From: Eremophila alpestris peregrina
Taxonomy: Eukaryota > Chordata > Aves > Passeriformes > Alaudidae
Length of the DNA: 64,000 bases
Assembly: GCA_009792885.1 (NCBI GenBank)
Contig: WMCF01000003.1
Span: 12,307,974-12,371,973 of the forward strand
Reading direction: 5' to 3'
The notes below the pieces were generated by a model, which was given only the letters and a program-made list of their open reading frames with translations, searched no databases and was not told where the DNA came from. Positions 48,603 to 60,823 of this stretch are shown one piece after another; the first letter of the stretch is position 1; every line of letters begins with the position of its first letter. A program made the translations under genes and the position numbers.

Positions 48603-49448
48603 TTAGAAAAATCAAAAAGTCACTTTGAGCTATCTCTCTCCCCAAGTTCTCTGGCTTCTGAAAATATCAAATTAGAGAGCATTTGGAGGTGAAAATAGAC
48701 AAGGGGAATTTTCCTTGTAATACATGTAATCCCCTGTAATCAGTGACCTTTCTCAAGATGTGATTCTACCTTTAGTTTTGATCAGAATTTTCATCTTGCT
48801 GCAAAGAACCTACCAGACCCTCCGTTCTGACAAAACCTGATTAGAATCCATCTTGTCAAAAATTGTCTGAACACCACTAATGTTCATTTCTTAGGCTACA
48901 TTGAGAGAAGCTGCCCAAGTTGAATATTCCCATTATGTTCCTCAGTGTCAGGTGCTTGAAACTTGCCAGGTTTGTGATTTAAAATATCATATGCTTTATA
49001 GGCAAAAATGTATCTGCAGGAATTTTCTGCTAAGATATTAGATATTTCTAAACAAATGAGGGGGAGGGGGTTATCAGCCATTTATCACTATTTTTGTATG
49101 TAAAAAATTGCAGCTGATAAAGCCAATGCTGATGATTGACTTAATTTCATTGTCACGGATCCATCTCTTAAATGATTCCTCGAAGCCGGTCATCTTTTTA
49201 CGGTAAAGAACCTGAATTACTAAATTCTTAGATGTGATAGGAAGCCATAAGCACAGGAGGTTGAAAAGAGCTGTGAATGAGCCAGGCATCCTCATCCAAG
49301 CAAGAGTTATTCATTGGTCTTGGCATAGACTGCAGCAGCCTACGCACTGCTTTAATTTATGCTAAATGGCTGTTGACCCACAGTGTCAGTTGGCAACTAG
49401 CATTGTGCATGCTGTCAAAATCTCCTGTCTCCAACAATTCATCTTTCT

Positions 49449-49497
49449 AGGGTGAGTTGACTAGTAGGGTGAGTTGACTGGTAGGGTGAGTTGACTA
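49449..49497. repeat. 17-bp tandem repeat, nearly three copies
   Basis: AGGGTGAGTTGACT(A/G)GT occurs at 49449-49465 and 49466-49482, and a third partial unit AGGGTGAGTTGACTA at 49483-49497. The units differ by a single base, so the array is young. Each unit contains TGAGTTGAC, close to an AP-1/Maf-like half-site, but no function is shown. Confidence 0.95.
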
Positions 49498-51228
49498 CTT
49501 TGTCCCCATTTCCTAAAAGAAGGAGAGAAGGCCTATGAATCCATTCTCACGAGTTTAAAGCACCATTTAAAATAATAATTTTAAATATTAAACCATATAT
49601 TTTTATGCAAGAAGAAAATATGTTTAACATGAATAATATTTAGTATAGGAAGTGATTAGTTGAAATAAATTAGCCTTTGCAGTTCCATAAATTCACTCCA
49701 GTAGCCTGCAGTAAAAACAGGCTCTGAATTGATTTGTAAAGCAGAGAAGAAATTAAGTGGATTTCTTCATTGAGAAAAGATTTTTCCTTTGTATATGTAA
49801 GTATATGTGTCAGAACTGACAGATATAAAAAAGTTTGTCAAAAGTTTGCACAAAAGTATAAGTTGCAGCTGTGCTACTGAAGATTATGAGCAGAAGTGGG
49901 ATATACTGTAAAGTCCATACTATACACCTTGAAAGAAAATTCATGGCCTGCACAGTAATCTTTGCCTGCCTGATTGCAGAAGTAATCAATTCCTACCTCC
50001 AGAGAAGCAAAACAAAGTCTAAAATTTTGTGTATCTTGGTCACAGATCTGGTCCAGGTATGGACCTTATGATTGGGAATAATAAGGGATAAGATCATTTT
50101 ACTTTCACTTGTTCTTTCATTTTCTTCCAAGTCGTCTGTTTTTCTCCTGCTGTAACATATTTTTAAATCCAAAAGCCATAATAAATTAATCACCAAATGC
50201 AGAAGTCCATCACTAACTTCTACTGGCTCAGAAAACAATGGCAGCACTCTAAACTTAAAGAGGTTATAAATGCTTTATTAATGTTTACTAGCGATTGCAA
50301 AATGTTGCTATAAACTTTAAAAGCAAAACATAAAAGAAATTACAAAATTTAATATCAAAGCATTTTCAAGGAGTTCTATTTTTAAAGCCTTCTTTAGAAA
50401 AGTGAGTTAAAACAAGTAGGATAAACTACACCCGGTCCTGCAGGCACCAACATGTGACTACTCAAACAAACAGTGAGTAGGTAAAAGTATGGACATGCAT
50501 AAGCATTTATAAGGAGAAGAAGCCAAGCTTACTCTATAGTTCTATTAGGGTGGATTAAATTTTTGGGGAATTATTTCACGGCATCTATACAATGTTTTAG
50601 AAGACAAAGAATGTAAATTTAATCTTGAAATCTTCTGTAATTAGAAGACACTATTTATAACTCTTTAGCACATAGGCATTTAGCATGCAGTTTGCCCTTA
50701 AGGAGAATGAAATGTAACAGAATACGTAGCTTTAATAATGACCTTGTGGCATTTAGGCACAACCTTTAACCTTGAATCCCAGTGGTAAATGAGCTCATGA
50801 CTACCATTGTGCCTGAATCTGCCGTGCTGCTCTTATAGCAATATTACTCTAGGGGGGAAATGTCTTTTCTAGTGGAAAGATGGACTTGGCAAACTGAAAT
50901 GTTAAATGATAATGTCAGCACTTTCATCACAGTTGTGTGGTTCGTCTTAATACTTGTGTTTACCAGTCAGTTTGAATTTTGCCTCTAGTCTAAACGATTT
51001 ATTACTTCTACTCTCTCAATTCTGTGCTAAGTTTAAAACTAGATTCAAAAAACACTCTTTGATTTTTGTGAAAGGTAGTTTTTAGTCAACTGGACCTATT
51101 TTTTTTTTTTTCATTTAACAGCCACTTAGATTTAGTCATCAATAAGATGCAGAAAAACTAAGGACATTAATAACCTGGAATTACCAAAAATAACAATGCT
51201 AACAACCTAGTCATTAATGAGAATTACT

Positions 51229-51254
51229 AGTCTTGTTGCTATAGAAACAAGACT
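51229..51254. promoter_or_regulatory. 26-bp palindrome containing an RFX X-box-like site
   Basis: AGTCTTGTT-G-CTATAG-A-AACAAGACT is self-complementary at 24 of 26 positions. Its core GTTGCTATAGAAAC resembles the inverted-repeat X-box bound by RFX factors (GTTGCCATGGCAAC type). It sits among many ATTA/TAAT motifs. The site is seen in the sequence; binding is inferred. Confidence 0.4.
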
Positions 51255-51310
51255 GAAGCAAATAGAAATTATGTGTAATTTCTCATTCCCAAAAGTGGCA
51301 CATATTATGT

Positions 51311-51326
51311 CATTACCATAGTAATG
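51311..51326. promoter_or_regulatory. Inverted ATTA-containing repeat
   Basis: CATTAC (51311-51316) and GTAATG (51321-51326) form an inverted repeat around CATA. Paired TAAT cores are typical of homeodomain dimer sites. It belongs to the same block as the palindrome 60-80 bp upstream. The function is inferred only. Confidence 0.3.
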
Positions 51327-52205
51327 ATATTATTACCCCAAATGTAATAAACTTGAAAGCTACTTACCATGAGAGGACACCTCCACACCTGAAAAAGCTG
51401 ACATGTACATTCTGCTGTTGATCTTCATTGAAGCTCCATAAAAAAAAACCCTGAAAGTAAATTGACAAATTTATGAAGCAGTGGAGATGGTAGAGTCATC
51501 TCAGGACTCTTGCCAAGAGTTTGCTCTTTTCACTTATGGCAAATCCAAATTTAGCTGTCAATCATTATAGACCACAAAAGGACAAAGGTAAAATACAGTT
51601 TAGTCTGCTGTCCTTTTTTGGTATGATCAGTAGTAATTGTTGGCTCAAACTGGAAAACAAGACAAAACCTCACTCACAAAATCGTTGGCCATTGCCACTG
51701 CAGACACAACTAGGAGAAAGGAATGTGTTTGCTTGTTTACTTTTCCTCTAGCTATATTGGAAAGCCAAACTGAGGGTTTATGTAGGAATGGCAATATATG
51801 TGTGATGGATATGATGTGTTAGATAAACATAGGAAATGTTTTCTGAGAGTGGGAATAAAAAAGTCTTGCCTTGACAAAGAAAACACTGGAAACTTCTCTA
51901 ACAACCACAACTAGCCTTACTATTCACCATCAGATTTGCTTTTCCACTTGAGATGAAGTACCCTGGAGGTCAAATGTTTTGAGGATGGCATCTTCCAACT
52001 ATTGTTACTATTCTCTTCTTTGCCCTCTCTGTAATCACTTTCAGTGTCATGCCTAGGATACATCCCCTTACATTAGGAAGCAGCAGTAGAGTTACTGTGG
52101 CCAAGGTCTGGCAGTGAAGTTGCCTCACAATTAACACAGGAACAAAGAGTATTCATGCATGTGTTTTCATTGAGTCATTCATCAAGTGACTCAGGCAATG
52201 GGTTT

Positions 52206-52229
52206 TCTGTTATTCTGTTATTCTGTTAT
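52206..52229. repeat. 8-bp tandem repeat (TTCTGTTA, three units)
   Basis: TTCTGTTA is repeated three times. The unit size matches the CR1 3' octamer (ATTCTATG type), but the CR1 GGTCCCTTCCA core is not found upstream. A CR1 origin is therefore unproven and it is listed as a simple repeat. Confidence 0.7.
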
Positions 52230-52471
52230 TATTAATTTTTATTGACTTTTTTATTGTTCTAGGACTTGACACAAACCTAATGACATAAAAATGGAAACAA
52301 AAGTCCGCAGTGTCTGACCATGGAAATCGCAGAGCAATCACAGGGAAACTGAGAGTTACAACTCCTGGCTTCTGCTTCTCATCAACGCCAGTTAATCAAG
52401 ACTGTATTTCTTAAAGATAAACAATTTTTTTCTGTGAAGGTGACTGAGCACTCTCACAGACAGTGAGTTAC

Positions 52472-52620
52472 GTAGTCTCTTGAGTGTGGAGTTTGGAAAT
52501 ATTCAAAAGACATCTGGACATAGCCCTGGGAAACCTGCTCTAGGTGACCATACTGGAACAGAAAGGATGAGATGACCTCCAGAGGTCTCATCAAACTCAG
52601 ACTATCATTCTGTGATTTCT
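52472..52620 (+). mobile_element. CR1 LINE 3'-end fragment
   Basis: The sense order is GTGGAGTTTGGAAATATTC, AAAAGACATCTGGACATAG, CCTGGGAAACCTGCTCTAGG, TGACCATACTGGAACAG, GATGACCTCCAGAGGTCTC, ACTATCATTCTGTGATTTCTG. This is a typical CR1 3' terminus, about 150 bp long, keeping one or two of the terminal octamers (ATTCTGTG). It is 5' truncated. Confidence 0.93.
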
Positions 52621-55600
52621 GAGATTTCTAGAAAACATAGGACAGTAGTTGATTAACGATCTAGATTTGCCTTTTGGGGTGTCTCAGAATGTTGTGGCAA
52701 ATAATGTCTCTTATTGATTCAAATTAAAAGCTGTTACTGTTAGTTTGGTAAAACAGGCTGATAATGAATTTATGGACTCATTTTTTTGGAACAGAAAGGT
52801 GAACAGGACCCTGCCCAGAAACTGAGTTACTTGAGGCTAAGGGCATAAAGGTAAGCAAGCCCCCAGAGCTACTTAAGGCAAAGGTAGGAAAGGATTTTAT
52901 GTCCCTTTAAAAAGTTGTGGGAAATCACATTTGCAAGAACCAGTAATAAAGAATAAATAGAATAAAAACAGAATGTCATAACTGATGAATTCCTGAAGAT
53001 ATTTTAACAGTACCCAGTGGAGTTTACAGTGACATTACTTCTAATAACATAGTACAATCCCTACAAGAAGGAAAAGAAATCCAAGTCTCGTTCTTGTTTT
53101 CCATTATGTTTGCTGGTTGTATCCATACAACTTAAGAAAATCTGCATTTGAAAGCCCCAATGTGCTTAGGAAAGTGATAAGCAATACAGTTTCAAATGAA
53201 CATTCTGTTTATGATGTTAGAGAAAAGTTACACATCCCGGTGTTTTCTGTTAAAATTCTGTCTTACAGTAACAGAAGATTTAAATGCAGCTATGCGTAGT
53301 TCTTCATTTATATGACTCTATTAGAACTTGGAAATGCGTACATTCTGCTTTTACCAAATACAACGAGTTTAGCAAATGTATGACCTTGCGCCTGCCTTGC
53401 AAAATGCTTCTCAGTTTCTAAGACAGTGCAGATGATTACCTATAGACTCTACATACACAGAAGTGTTGCTTTCCTCAAGCTGTCTGCTTAAAATTGCAAG
53501 ACAGCTTTTGTTACAGAGCTGTGTCGCTCTGTCAAAAACTGCAAATCATCTTCAGTGGTAGCTCTGCCCATGAAAAGAAAAGGAATAGAATGAATGAGAA
53601 AAATGTTGATTTTGCTCAGAGCACTGTAAGGGAAGGAGCCAACAATCCAGGCCTTGAACAAGCAAATGGTATTTAGAACTCACTGTGCATCACTGAGTTA
53701 CAAAAACAAGAAGAGGCATGATGAGTATATGAGCATGAACGGAACTTGGAAAAAAGCCCTAATGACTGACAACAAGAGTTATTTTAATGATAAGACTCCA
53801 GCTCTGGTGCAAGTTGCATGAAGATATGTACACACAATATTCTTCTGTCACCATTTTTGGACAAAGTGGCTTGCTAATAATTAATGAAGCAGCAATTCAT
53901 GTCTAATGGCATAAACAGTCAGTTATTCCTTTGGATAAAAATCTGAGTTTGATTGACTCAGATCCCCTGTCTGCAACCCATAAAATCACAGTCATGAACA
54001 ATAATTGATTTATTCACCTCCCAGCTGGCAAAACTGTATACTGAGAAACCCTAAAGTTGGTACATGCCTCTTATGTACACCTTACAAAGTGAATTAAGGT
54101 CATTACCTCTATATATGGATCATATTATAATCTTACATTATTTAACAATGCATTTTCCAATGGAGAAAATACTGAGAAAACATCACTGAAATTACAAGAA
54201 GCACCCAGAATACTTGAGTTTTCTGCTAACATGGGTATTTCACTAACCAGCTACACCTTTTGGGACACATCTGAATTTTTTCACTTTGCTGGTTATATTG
54301 CAGGTTACGTTCTGATATTTTACTCTTGTTGAGGCTTTGCTAAAAATACAGGTATGTATGTATGTAAATCACCTGATTTCTTGCCTGACAGTTGAAATAA
54401 TTTACTACCTTCTGAAGCTTTTACAGATGAGTTTAAGTAGCAGCTTCTGCTTTCATCAAATAAATAGATTTAAGCATGAGTAAGACTGCTATCTATATCA
54501 GTGTCTCACTGATGCCAAGAGACTGTAGCAAATGAACCAGGAAGTCTCACCTCTATGCAAGATACAGCTGAAGGCATGTAAATACTTGATTTTGACTGAG
54601 AAATCAATCATTCACAATCTGATCCTCTTGCTCAGAGAGGGCCAGTTTACTCTTCTTTTGTGGGCATGTGCATTTCTGCTCTATAAAGGTATTTAATGCA
54701 GAGTGTGAACACATTTCCTCCTTAGGGCAGAATGTACAGTAGATGCAATAAGGTAAGCAGTTGCAGGCCAGGAGAAACACGAAAAGTATGTGTTTAAAAG
54801 GTGTGGCTTTATTAGTCTTAGCCACGTATGTCAGTCTTGCAAAAGTATTACAAAATTTTAACAATGCAAGGCACAAAATTGACTTGCTCACCAGAGTTTT
54901 GAATGAAGAGGAGAGACATAATGTCATTGTGCTTATCAAAGAAAAAACAAACCCACAATTTCTGGGGCGAATGTCTTTTACATCTTCTGTATCTTCAAGA
55001 TTTTCAAGTCAGTGCCACAATTACTGAGATTGCAGTCTATTATTCTGGTGTTAGGAAATACCAGTTGTACAGCTGCACACTGAATGTGAATTATATTCCA
55101 TGGTGTAATGCATTATTATGCAGGCTTTAATTATAGGATAATTGACTGGTCTTTTCCACAAAATTCTGACCTCATTTACTTTGATTCTAAATATTTGCAA
55201 AACTGGCTTTGACATAATCATGAAATATCTATGTTAGTTTGAAGCATATGACCTGAAGAAAGACTTGCCTGACTGAAAAAGTTTATATTTTCTGGCCTCA
55301 TCCTTTTGAATTAATGCATCATTACACTTCCTTTTGCAAACCTGTGTCTGCTCATACACTTAGGAGATGGTGGTAACAAAGAAAACCCCTCTTCTGGAAC
55401 AATTGTCTTGTCTTTGGCATATGAAGAATCTTGTATGTTTGCTTAGTGTTTCATGTTAATACCAAAGCCCCAGTATACGAATGAGGCACACAGACACTGT
55501 CTTAAAGAGGTATTATCTTTAAATTTCATGCTTATATTTGTCTTGTAGATAAATCCAGCCACTTCATTATATGGCTTTTAAATGGATGTTTTCCTTCAGT

Positions 55601-55639
55601 CTCCTAATATACTACAGTTTTGTAAAATTCTTTTTAGGG

Positions 55640-55669
55640 TTTTTTTTTTTTTTTTGGGGGGGGGGGGGG
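55640..55669 (+). repeat. T16-G14 homopolymer junction
   Basis: A run of about 16 T is followed directly by about 14 G, then TTGGGG and T-rich sequence with (TTTG) units to about 55730. The G tract can form a quadruplex. Run lengths in such a place are often misassembled. Confidence 0.85.
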
Positions 55670-58600
55670 TTGGGGTTTTTTCTTTTGTTTGTTGTTTGCT
55701 TTTTTGTTTGTTTATTTTTTTGTTTTTGAGGTTGCTATTCAAATTGCAGAGCTCATTCCTTTCCCTGTTTTAACATGTAAACCAGAATTACGAGTTCCAG
55801 GAGTCTCAGTCATGAGCACTTTCATTAAAAGAAAATGAAAATCAGAATCCTTTTCTGGATGTGGCAATATTTAAAACTTCCTTTATGCTTTTAACTAGAG
55901 GAAGCTGTTGAACAAAGAATTATTTTCACATGTATCTGTACAGGTTTCCAAAATGAAATATTTTTGCTCAGATATTTATTTCAGACTATGAGACATACGC
56001 CTATATATTTTGAAGATTTGTTCTTTAATGATTTGATCCCAGGTCTTTGAATTCTTGAATTTTCTTATGTTTGCTGGTTTTGGTTGGGTTAAATATATCT
56101 GTTCTGCAAATATGATATTTTCACATTGCTGAGTAGGTCAAAATACATTTTATCTGTAATAATAGTCCTTAAGCAATATTAAAAGTTTTTTTTATATTGG
56201 TAGTCAGCACTGAGTTACTCTTAAAATATCCTCCTTTTATTAAAGACACAAAACCCACCCTAATCTAGAGGAAGCCAAATACTATGAGACAACTAGCCAG
56301 ATTAAGATTTTTTTTTTTTAAATGGGAACTCAGTATGACAAGTAGGCTCCGAGAGAAAGGAGATTATATAAATCTTATTCCTTACAAGGAGTCAGGAAAG
56401 CAAGTAATCACAGTGACATTAATAAAAAGTTTTATTTGAAATATAGTTGAAAAAGCATATAACATAGGCTGGCTGTTCTTTTTAAGAAGACAAATGAAGA
56501 AAAGTAGCGATTTCCTCATTTGAAAACTAGGCAGAGTGTCTATAATTGCTCCCCACTTTAGGTATACTGAAATTTCTTTCCAGGTTTACTGAAAACGTTT
56601 CACATTTATTGTGAACATTTTATTTATTACCATTCACACAATACTTCATATTGTAGGAGTATCAAAATACTAGATGGATTCTAGGGTCACAGCTGTAAAG
56701 ACATTGACTGTAGAAACTTGTGGCATTTTCCCATATTCCACTGACCACTGCACTTCGTCTCATTGTCAGATTCTTTGCTTATATTTTTTTCTCTTTCAGA
56801 AGAACTTTGGAAACTGTTTTTCTTAATTAGAGCAGTCTCATGCTTCCTTGGCAGAAGAGACTGTGGAAATTTCATTTTTTCTAAAGATAAGGATAAAACA
56901 GTTTGTATAATTCTCACCTTTGGAAGTAGACAATTAAAAATTGCGGTACCAAAAGAGGCATTCCCAGGTATTCATGAGCGAGGACCAAGAAACAGCAAAG
57001 GTGTTTTGGGGGAAAGTACAGTGAGAAGAGAATAGATAATAGGTTGTGGAAAGTCAGGAAGATTTTGGAGGGGAGATGGGAAAGATGGGAAAATCCCATG
57101 CTTCGTTGCAACAGTCTGTGCCTACTGCCTTTCCATTACAAATAGTCCCACCATGTGCAAACCCCTGTGTGCCCAGACAAGAGGGAGAGAGTGACACCAA
57201 AGGAAGAGGAAGGAGGGAGCCCAGAAAGGAGACCCAGGCAAGGGAGAATGTCTTGAGAAAAGCTCACCACCAGCTTAAGGTGCAAGAGCAAACTGGTCTC
57301 TCACAATGCTACAAGATGTTCCTACCACCATGTGTCCTTCAGGAAGACCTTACCCACCTATGTTGTTTTCTTCAAGGCTGTCTATGTCCAGCTTTTGAGA
57401 AATAAAGTGAATATAAACTGTTTGGTGGTGCACAGTACTTGGCCACCAGAGCTATGTACACCTCTTAGAAGCATGGGTTTGATACCCCAAGGGGCCAGGA
57501 GACCTTTTTTGGCATAGAACTAAAATTAGTCCTAGTCCTAGAGAAAGGAAAGCAAAAAAAAAAAAAAAATCTCAAAAATAGTTTCTTAGGTTTGGAAGAG
57601 AGTCTCCTGACTGGCTCTTTTAAATTGTGGTGTGATGACATTGCAAATTCTAAGCTTTGAAAACACTTTAACCACTACATAACACATCCATGATCTAAAC
57701 ACTGGCCAACAGTCTAAAATGCTTAAGTGATTAGGGGAGTAGCATATACCTACTTATGTATTACTCTGTGGAAACTATTTTCATAGGAGCACTTTGTCTT
57801 CTTTTCATAAGAAGTATTTTTAAAGAGCATTAATGTGTGCATTATTAGAACTCAGAGAAAGAGCTGATGAATGAGAATTTTCTGCAAAATAAAGTGCATA
57901 TAAATATGACCTTATTGCTCTTGTGGGGAGTGAATCTCACTTCAGAGTGAAAAATTTGAGATAGTATCTTTTAAAATAGAATCCTCTTTGTTCACTAAAA
58001 TAATGAAATAACACTGGGGATGTATTTTTTAATTTTGTGATCTTCTCCCAGTCAACCATCTTATCCTCCCACTTGTATCTGTTATGACCTACAGGAAACT
58101 CAGCAGTGGCATACGTGGAAAATATTCATCACTGACTCACAAGAAAAATCGTACTCATTCATTTTCTTCCTTCCAAAAGAAAAACCACCACAAAAGGCTA
58201 TTGCCATTTAGTGTTCTCTTTCCTAGTTGCTGCATGCTGTTAGCAATTCCATTGCCACATCTCAATGGGAAAACATTCTGTCCGTATTTTCAAGAGACAT
58301 TATATTATTGACTTGGAGATCTTGTTGACTTTTCCCAGCTGTTTTTATTTATTTGTTTAAAATATTGCTACAGTGGATTTCATAATCACTCTCTCCTCCT
58401 GGCAACCAGACATTAATTTTTAATCTGCACAAAAAATCCAGATCTAAGTGGAGAGGAAGTGCAGGCAGTGTGTGAAAGGAATATTTGGGAGCTTTGGGTA
58501 AAAAAAACCTAGATAGATATTAGGTAAAATTTAGATTAAAATAAACGATATAAAATTATGGTGAAAGCTCAACATTCCCCAGGTCTTCTGAGACCCCAAG

Positions 58601-59498
58601 TTATAACTTAGATTAATGAATATGTGAGCTTGGTTATAACTGTAGACATTGCATAGGGCTGGGCCCAGAGTCCTGGTCATGATAGACAGTTCATCCTGCA
58701 TTTCCATCCTAATCTGTATTACTTAAAGATTTAATGTATTTCTGTAGACCTTTAGTTAGACGCAGTCGTCTTTTATCAGGTATTAGATAATTGCCCTAAC
58801 TAAGCCCAGAGCTGGACTGAACCAGAAAATTCAATGTGTCTGACATAGGCACTCACATTTTCAAGTATAAAACTGCCTTCAAAGTAAAAGAAAACTATCT
58901 AAATGTCTTATTTACTTTTGTGTTTGGGACTAAAGATACGTGACTTTGTCATCAAAGGAACTTGTGATGTTGAAGTGAAATTAAATTTGTGCCTAAAATG
59001 CCTAGACAGTATACAAGATTTTCAAAAACAACCTGAAAAGTTTTCATTTCTTTCTTCTTTACTTGTGCTAAGGACGAGTGACTTCACTATCAATGATGCT
59101 TATTAGAATCCTGTAATATAATGAAAATGAAATGCATTGTGCCCAATATGCCTTAGTTTTCATAATAATGACAACACATATGCTGTATTTCTTTCTTTGT
59201 CTTCTTTGTGTCACTGATATAAACTGTCTTTCTGCCATCACAAACTGTGAATAATGTATGAAATAAATAAAAAAAAAAAAAGTGAAGTATGAATAGAAAT
59301 AAGCTGTGCAAGAGACCCATATGTTCTACTTGGGGATGGGCTTGATTCACAGCCTATCAAAGTCAATGCCAAGAATACTATGGAAATTAACGGGCTTTGA
59401 TCAGGCTCTATAGTCATATATTTTGGGCCTGGATTTTTAAGTAGTAAGAAAAGAAACAACTTGTCAATGAACAGTATTCTTTTCCTTTGTGCTACTCT

Positions 59499-59528
59499 TC
59501 AGGTGCCAAGAGCTCTCTTGACACCTGA
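59499..59528. repeat. Imperfect palindrome / hairpin (14-bp arms, 2-nt loop)
   Basis: TCAGGTGCCAAGAG (59499-59512) pairs with CTCTTGACACCTGA (59515-59528) at 13 of 14 positions around a CT loop. The outer arms hold CAGGTG/CACCTG, an E-box core, in inverted orientation. The stem does not extend beyond these arms, so no microRNA precursor is called. Confidence 0.75.
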
Positions 59529-60239
59529 AGTCTGGCTTTGTTGCTGCTTCTCACACTTGGCCCTGCTACCTGCAGAAGGTCTGGGTTTAAGCACGTTTAG
59601 ATATGATATTTAGATAGGAGATCGTGAAATAGAGCAGCTGAGCTTAAAGGGTGGTTGGTAGTTAAATGAGATCCACTACAATCTAACTCCATGTTTATTA
59701 GACAGATGAGTGTCTCACTCAAAGCTTGAGCTTTGATTTGTTAGTCCCTTGAGTCATTACTTAATACACACTTGACATTTAAAAATAATACTTCTTGCAC
59801 AAAGGGCCAGCTTGTGAACACCGGGCCTGGAGAGTGACACGTCTGCTTGGAGCTCCCACCCACAGTTGGAGCAATGCTAATGAGTAACATGTAGCAATAA
59901 TGCCAGCTCCCATGAATTAGGGATGAGTAATGGGCTTCTGGCAGAGACGGCAAGATGACATGGGAACCTACAGGCCTCTGAAAATTTTTGGCTTTGACAT
60001 AAGGAAAGCCTTTCCTATTACCTGGCCCCCGAGCACACTCCCTTGCTGAGGAAAGGAGCCAGAGCAGCCTGCTGTGGGAGGGCTCTCTCTTCTCCTCTCA
60101 GCAGCCTGACAGAGGACTGCTGTCTGCTTCATTCCCCACCTTCCACATGGAATAGGGTGGGGAGTTTGCTTCTTGCTATGTTGCAGGTGTTCCCTCTCTT
60201 CTAGGGCTAGCTCAGCCCAGAGGTGACCCTGCCACGATC

Positions 60240-60353
60240 TGTGAGTCAAGGACACACACAGACTCTGGTGGGTGCAAGAGTGGTAGAAACCTTCCTGCTA
60301 CCGTTGGAAAAAGAGGCTGACTCCTTTGGGGGTCTGAGTTCTCAGGGTTTATT
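60240..60353 (-). mobile_element. Possible LTR 3' end (R-U5) truncated by an assembly gap
   Basis: Read on the minus strand, the 114 bp before the gap begin AATAAACCCTGAGAAC (signal at 60348-60353) and end CCTTGACTCACA. A polyadenylation signal about 110 bp from a terminal CA matches the layout of an LTR R-U5. The U3 part would lie in the gap or to its right. No target duplication could be matched (left flank ACGATC), so the call is tentative. Confidence 0.35.
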
Positions 60354-60823
60354 NNNNNNNNNNNNNNNNNNNNNNNNNNNNNNNNNNNNNNNNNNNNNNN
60401 NNNNNNNNNNNNNNNNNNNNNNNNNNNNNNNNNNNNNNNNNNNNNNNNNNNNNNNNNNNNNNNNNNNNNNNNNNNNNNNNNNNNNNNNNNNNNNNNNNNN
60501 NNNNNNNNNNNNNNNNNNNNNNNNNNNNNNNNNNNNNNNNNNNNNNNNNNNNNNNNNNNNNNNNNNNNNNNNNNNNNNNNNNNNNNNNNNNNNNNNNNNN
60601 NNNNNNNNNNNNNNNNNNNNNNNNNNNNNNNNNNNNNNNNNNNNNNNNNNNNNNNNNNNNNNNNNNNNNNNNNNNNNNNNNNNNNNNNNNNNNNNNNNNN
60701 NNNNNNNNNNNNNNNNNNNNNNNNNNNNNNNNNNNNNNNNNNNNNNNNNNNNNNNNNNNNNNNNNNNNNNNNNNNNNNNNNNNNNNNNNNNNNNNNNNNN
60801 NNNNNNNNNNNNNNNNNNNNNNN
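60354..60823. other. Assembly gap, 470 N
   Basis: Continuous Ns between sequence blocks that both look repeat-like. Frames crossing the gap are meaningless. Confidence 0.99.

Larger units (their letters stand above)
48603..52471. other. Non-coding DNA with possible conserved regulatory blocks
   Basis: No gene was recognised. Three sub-blocks differ from the AT-rich background in holding CpG or homeodomain-like ATTA motifs: 49075-49420, 50640-50850 and 51120-51360. A 17-bp tandem repeat (49449-49497) and palindromes (51229-51254, 51311-51326) are listed separately. The 8-bp unit TTCTGTTA is repeated three times at 52206-52229. That the blocks are conserved is inference from appearance, not from alignment. 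Confidence 0.5.
52621..60239. other. Mostly AT-rich non-coding DNA, no gene recognised
   Basis: The longest frames (111 codons minus at 54604-54939, 119 codons plus at 57046-57405) show no recognisable domains and overlap frames on the opposite strand. Purine-rich, less AT-rich DNA lies at 57030-57290. An A16 run sits at 57556-57571. The last 420 bp (59820-60239) become GC-richer. No CR1 core motif was recognised. Confidence 0.55.

Noticed and set aside
52206..52229. TTCTGTTA octamers as a CR1 3' end
   Set aside because: The octamer length fits, but the preceding GGTCCCTTCCA core is absent and the next CR1 begins 240 bp later with its own end.
54604..54939. 111-codon minus frame with cysteine-containing segments
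   Set aside because: No recognisable domain, overlaps an 88-codon plus frame, and has no start or splice context. Chance frame is the simplest explanation.
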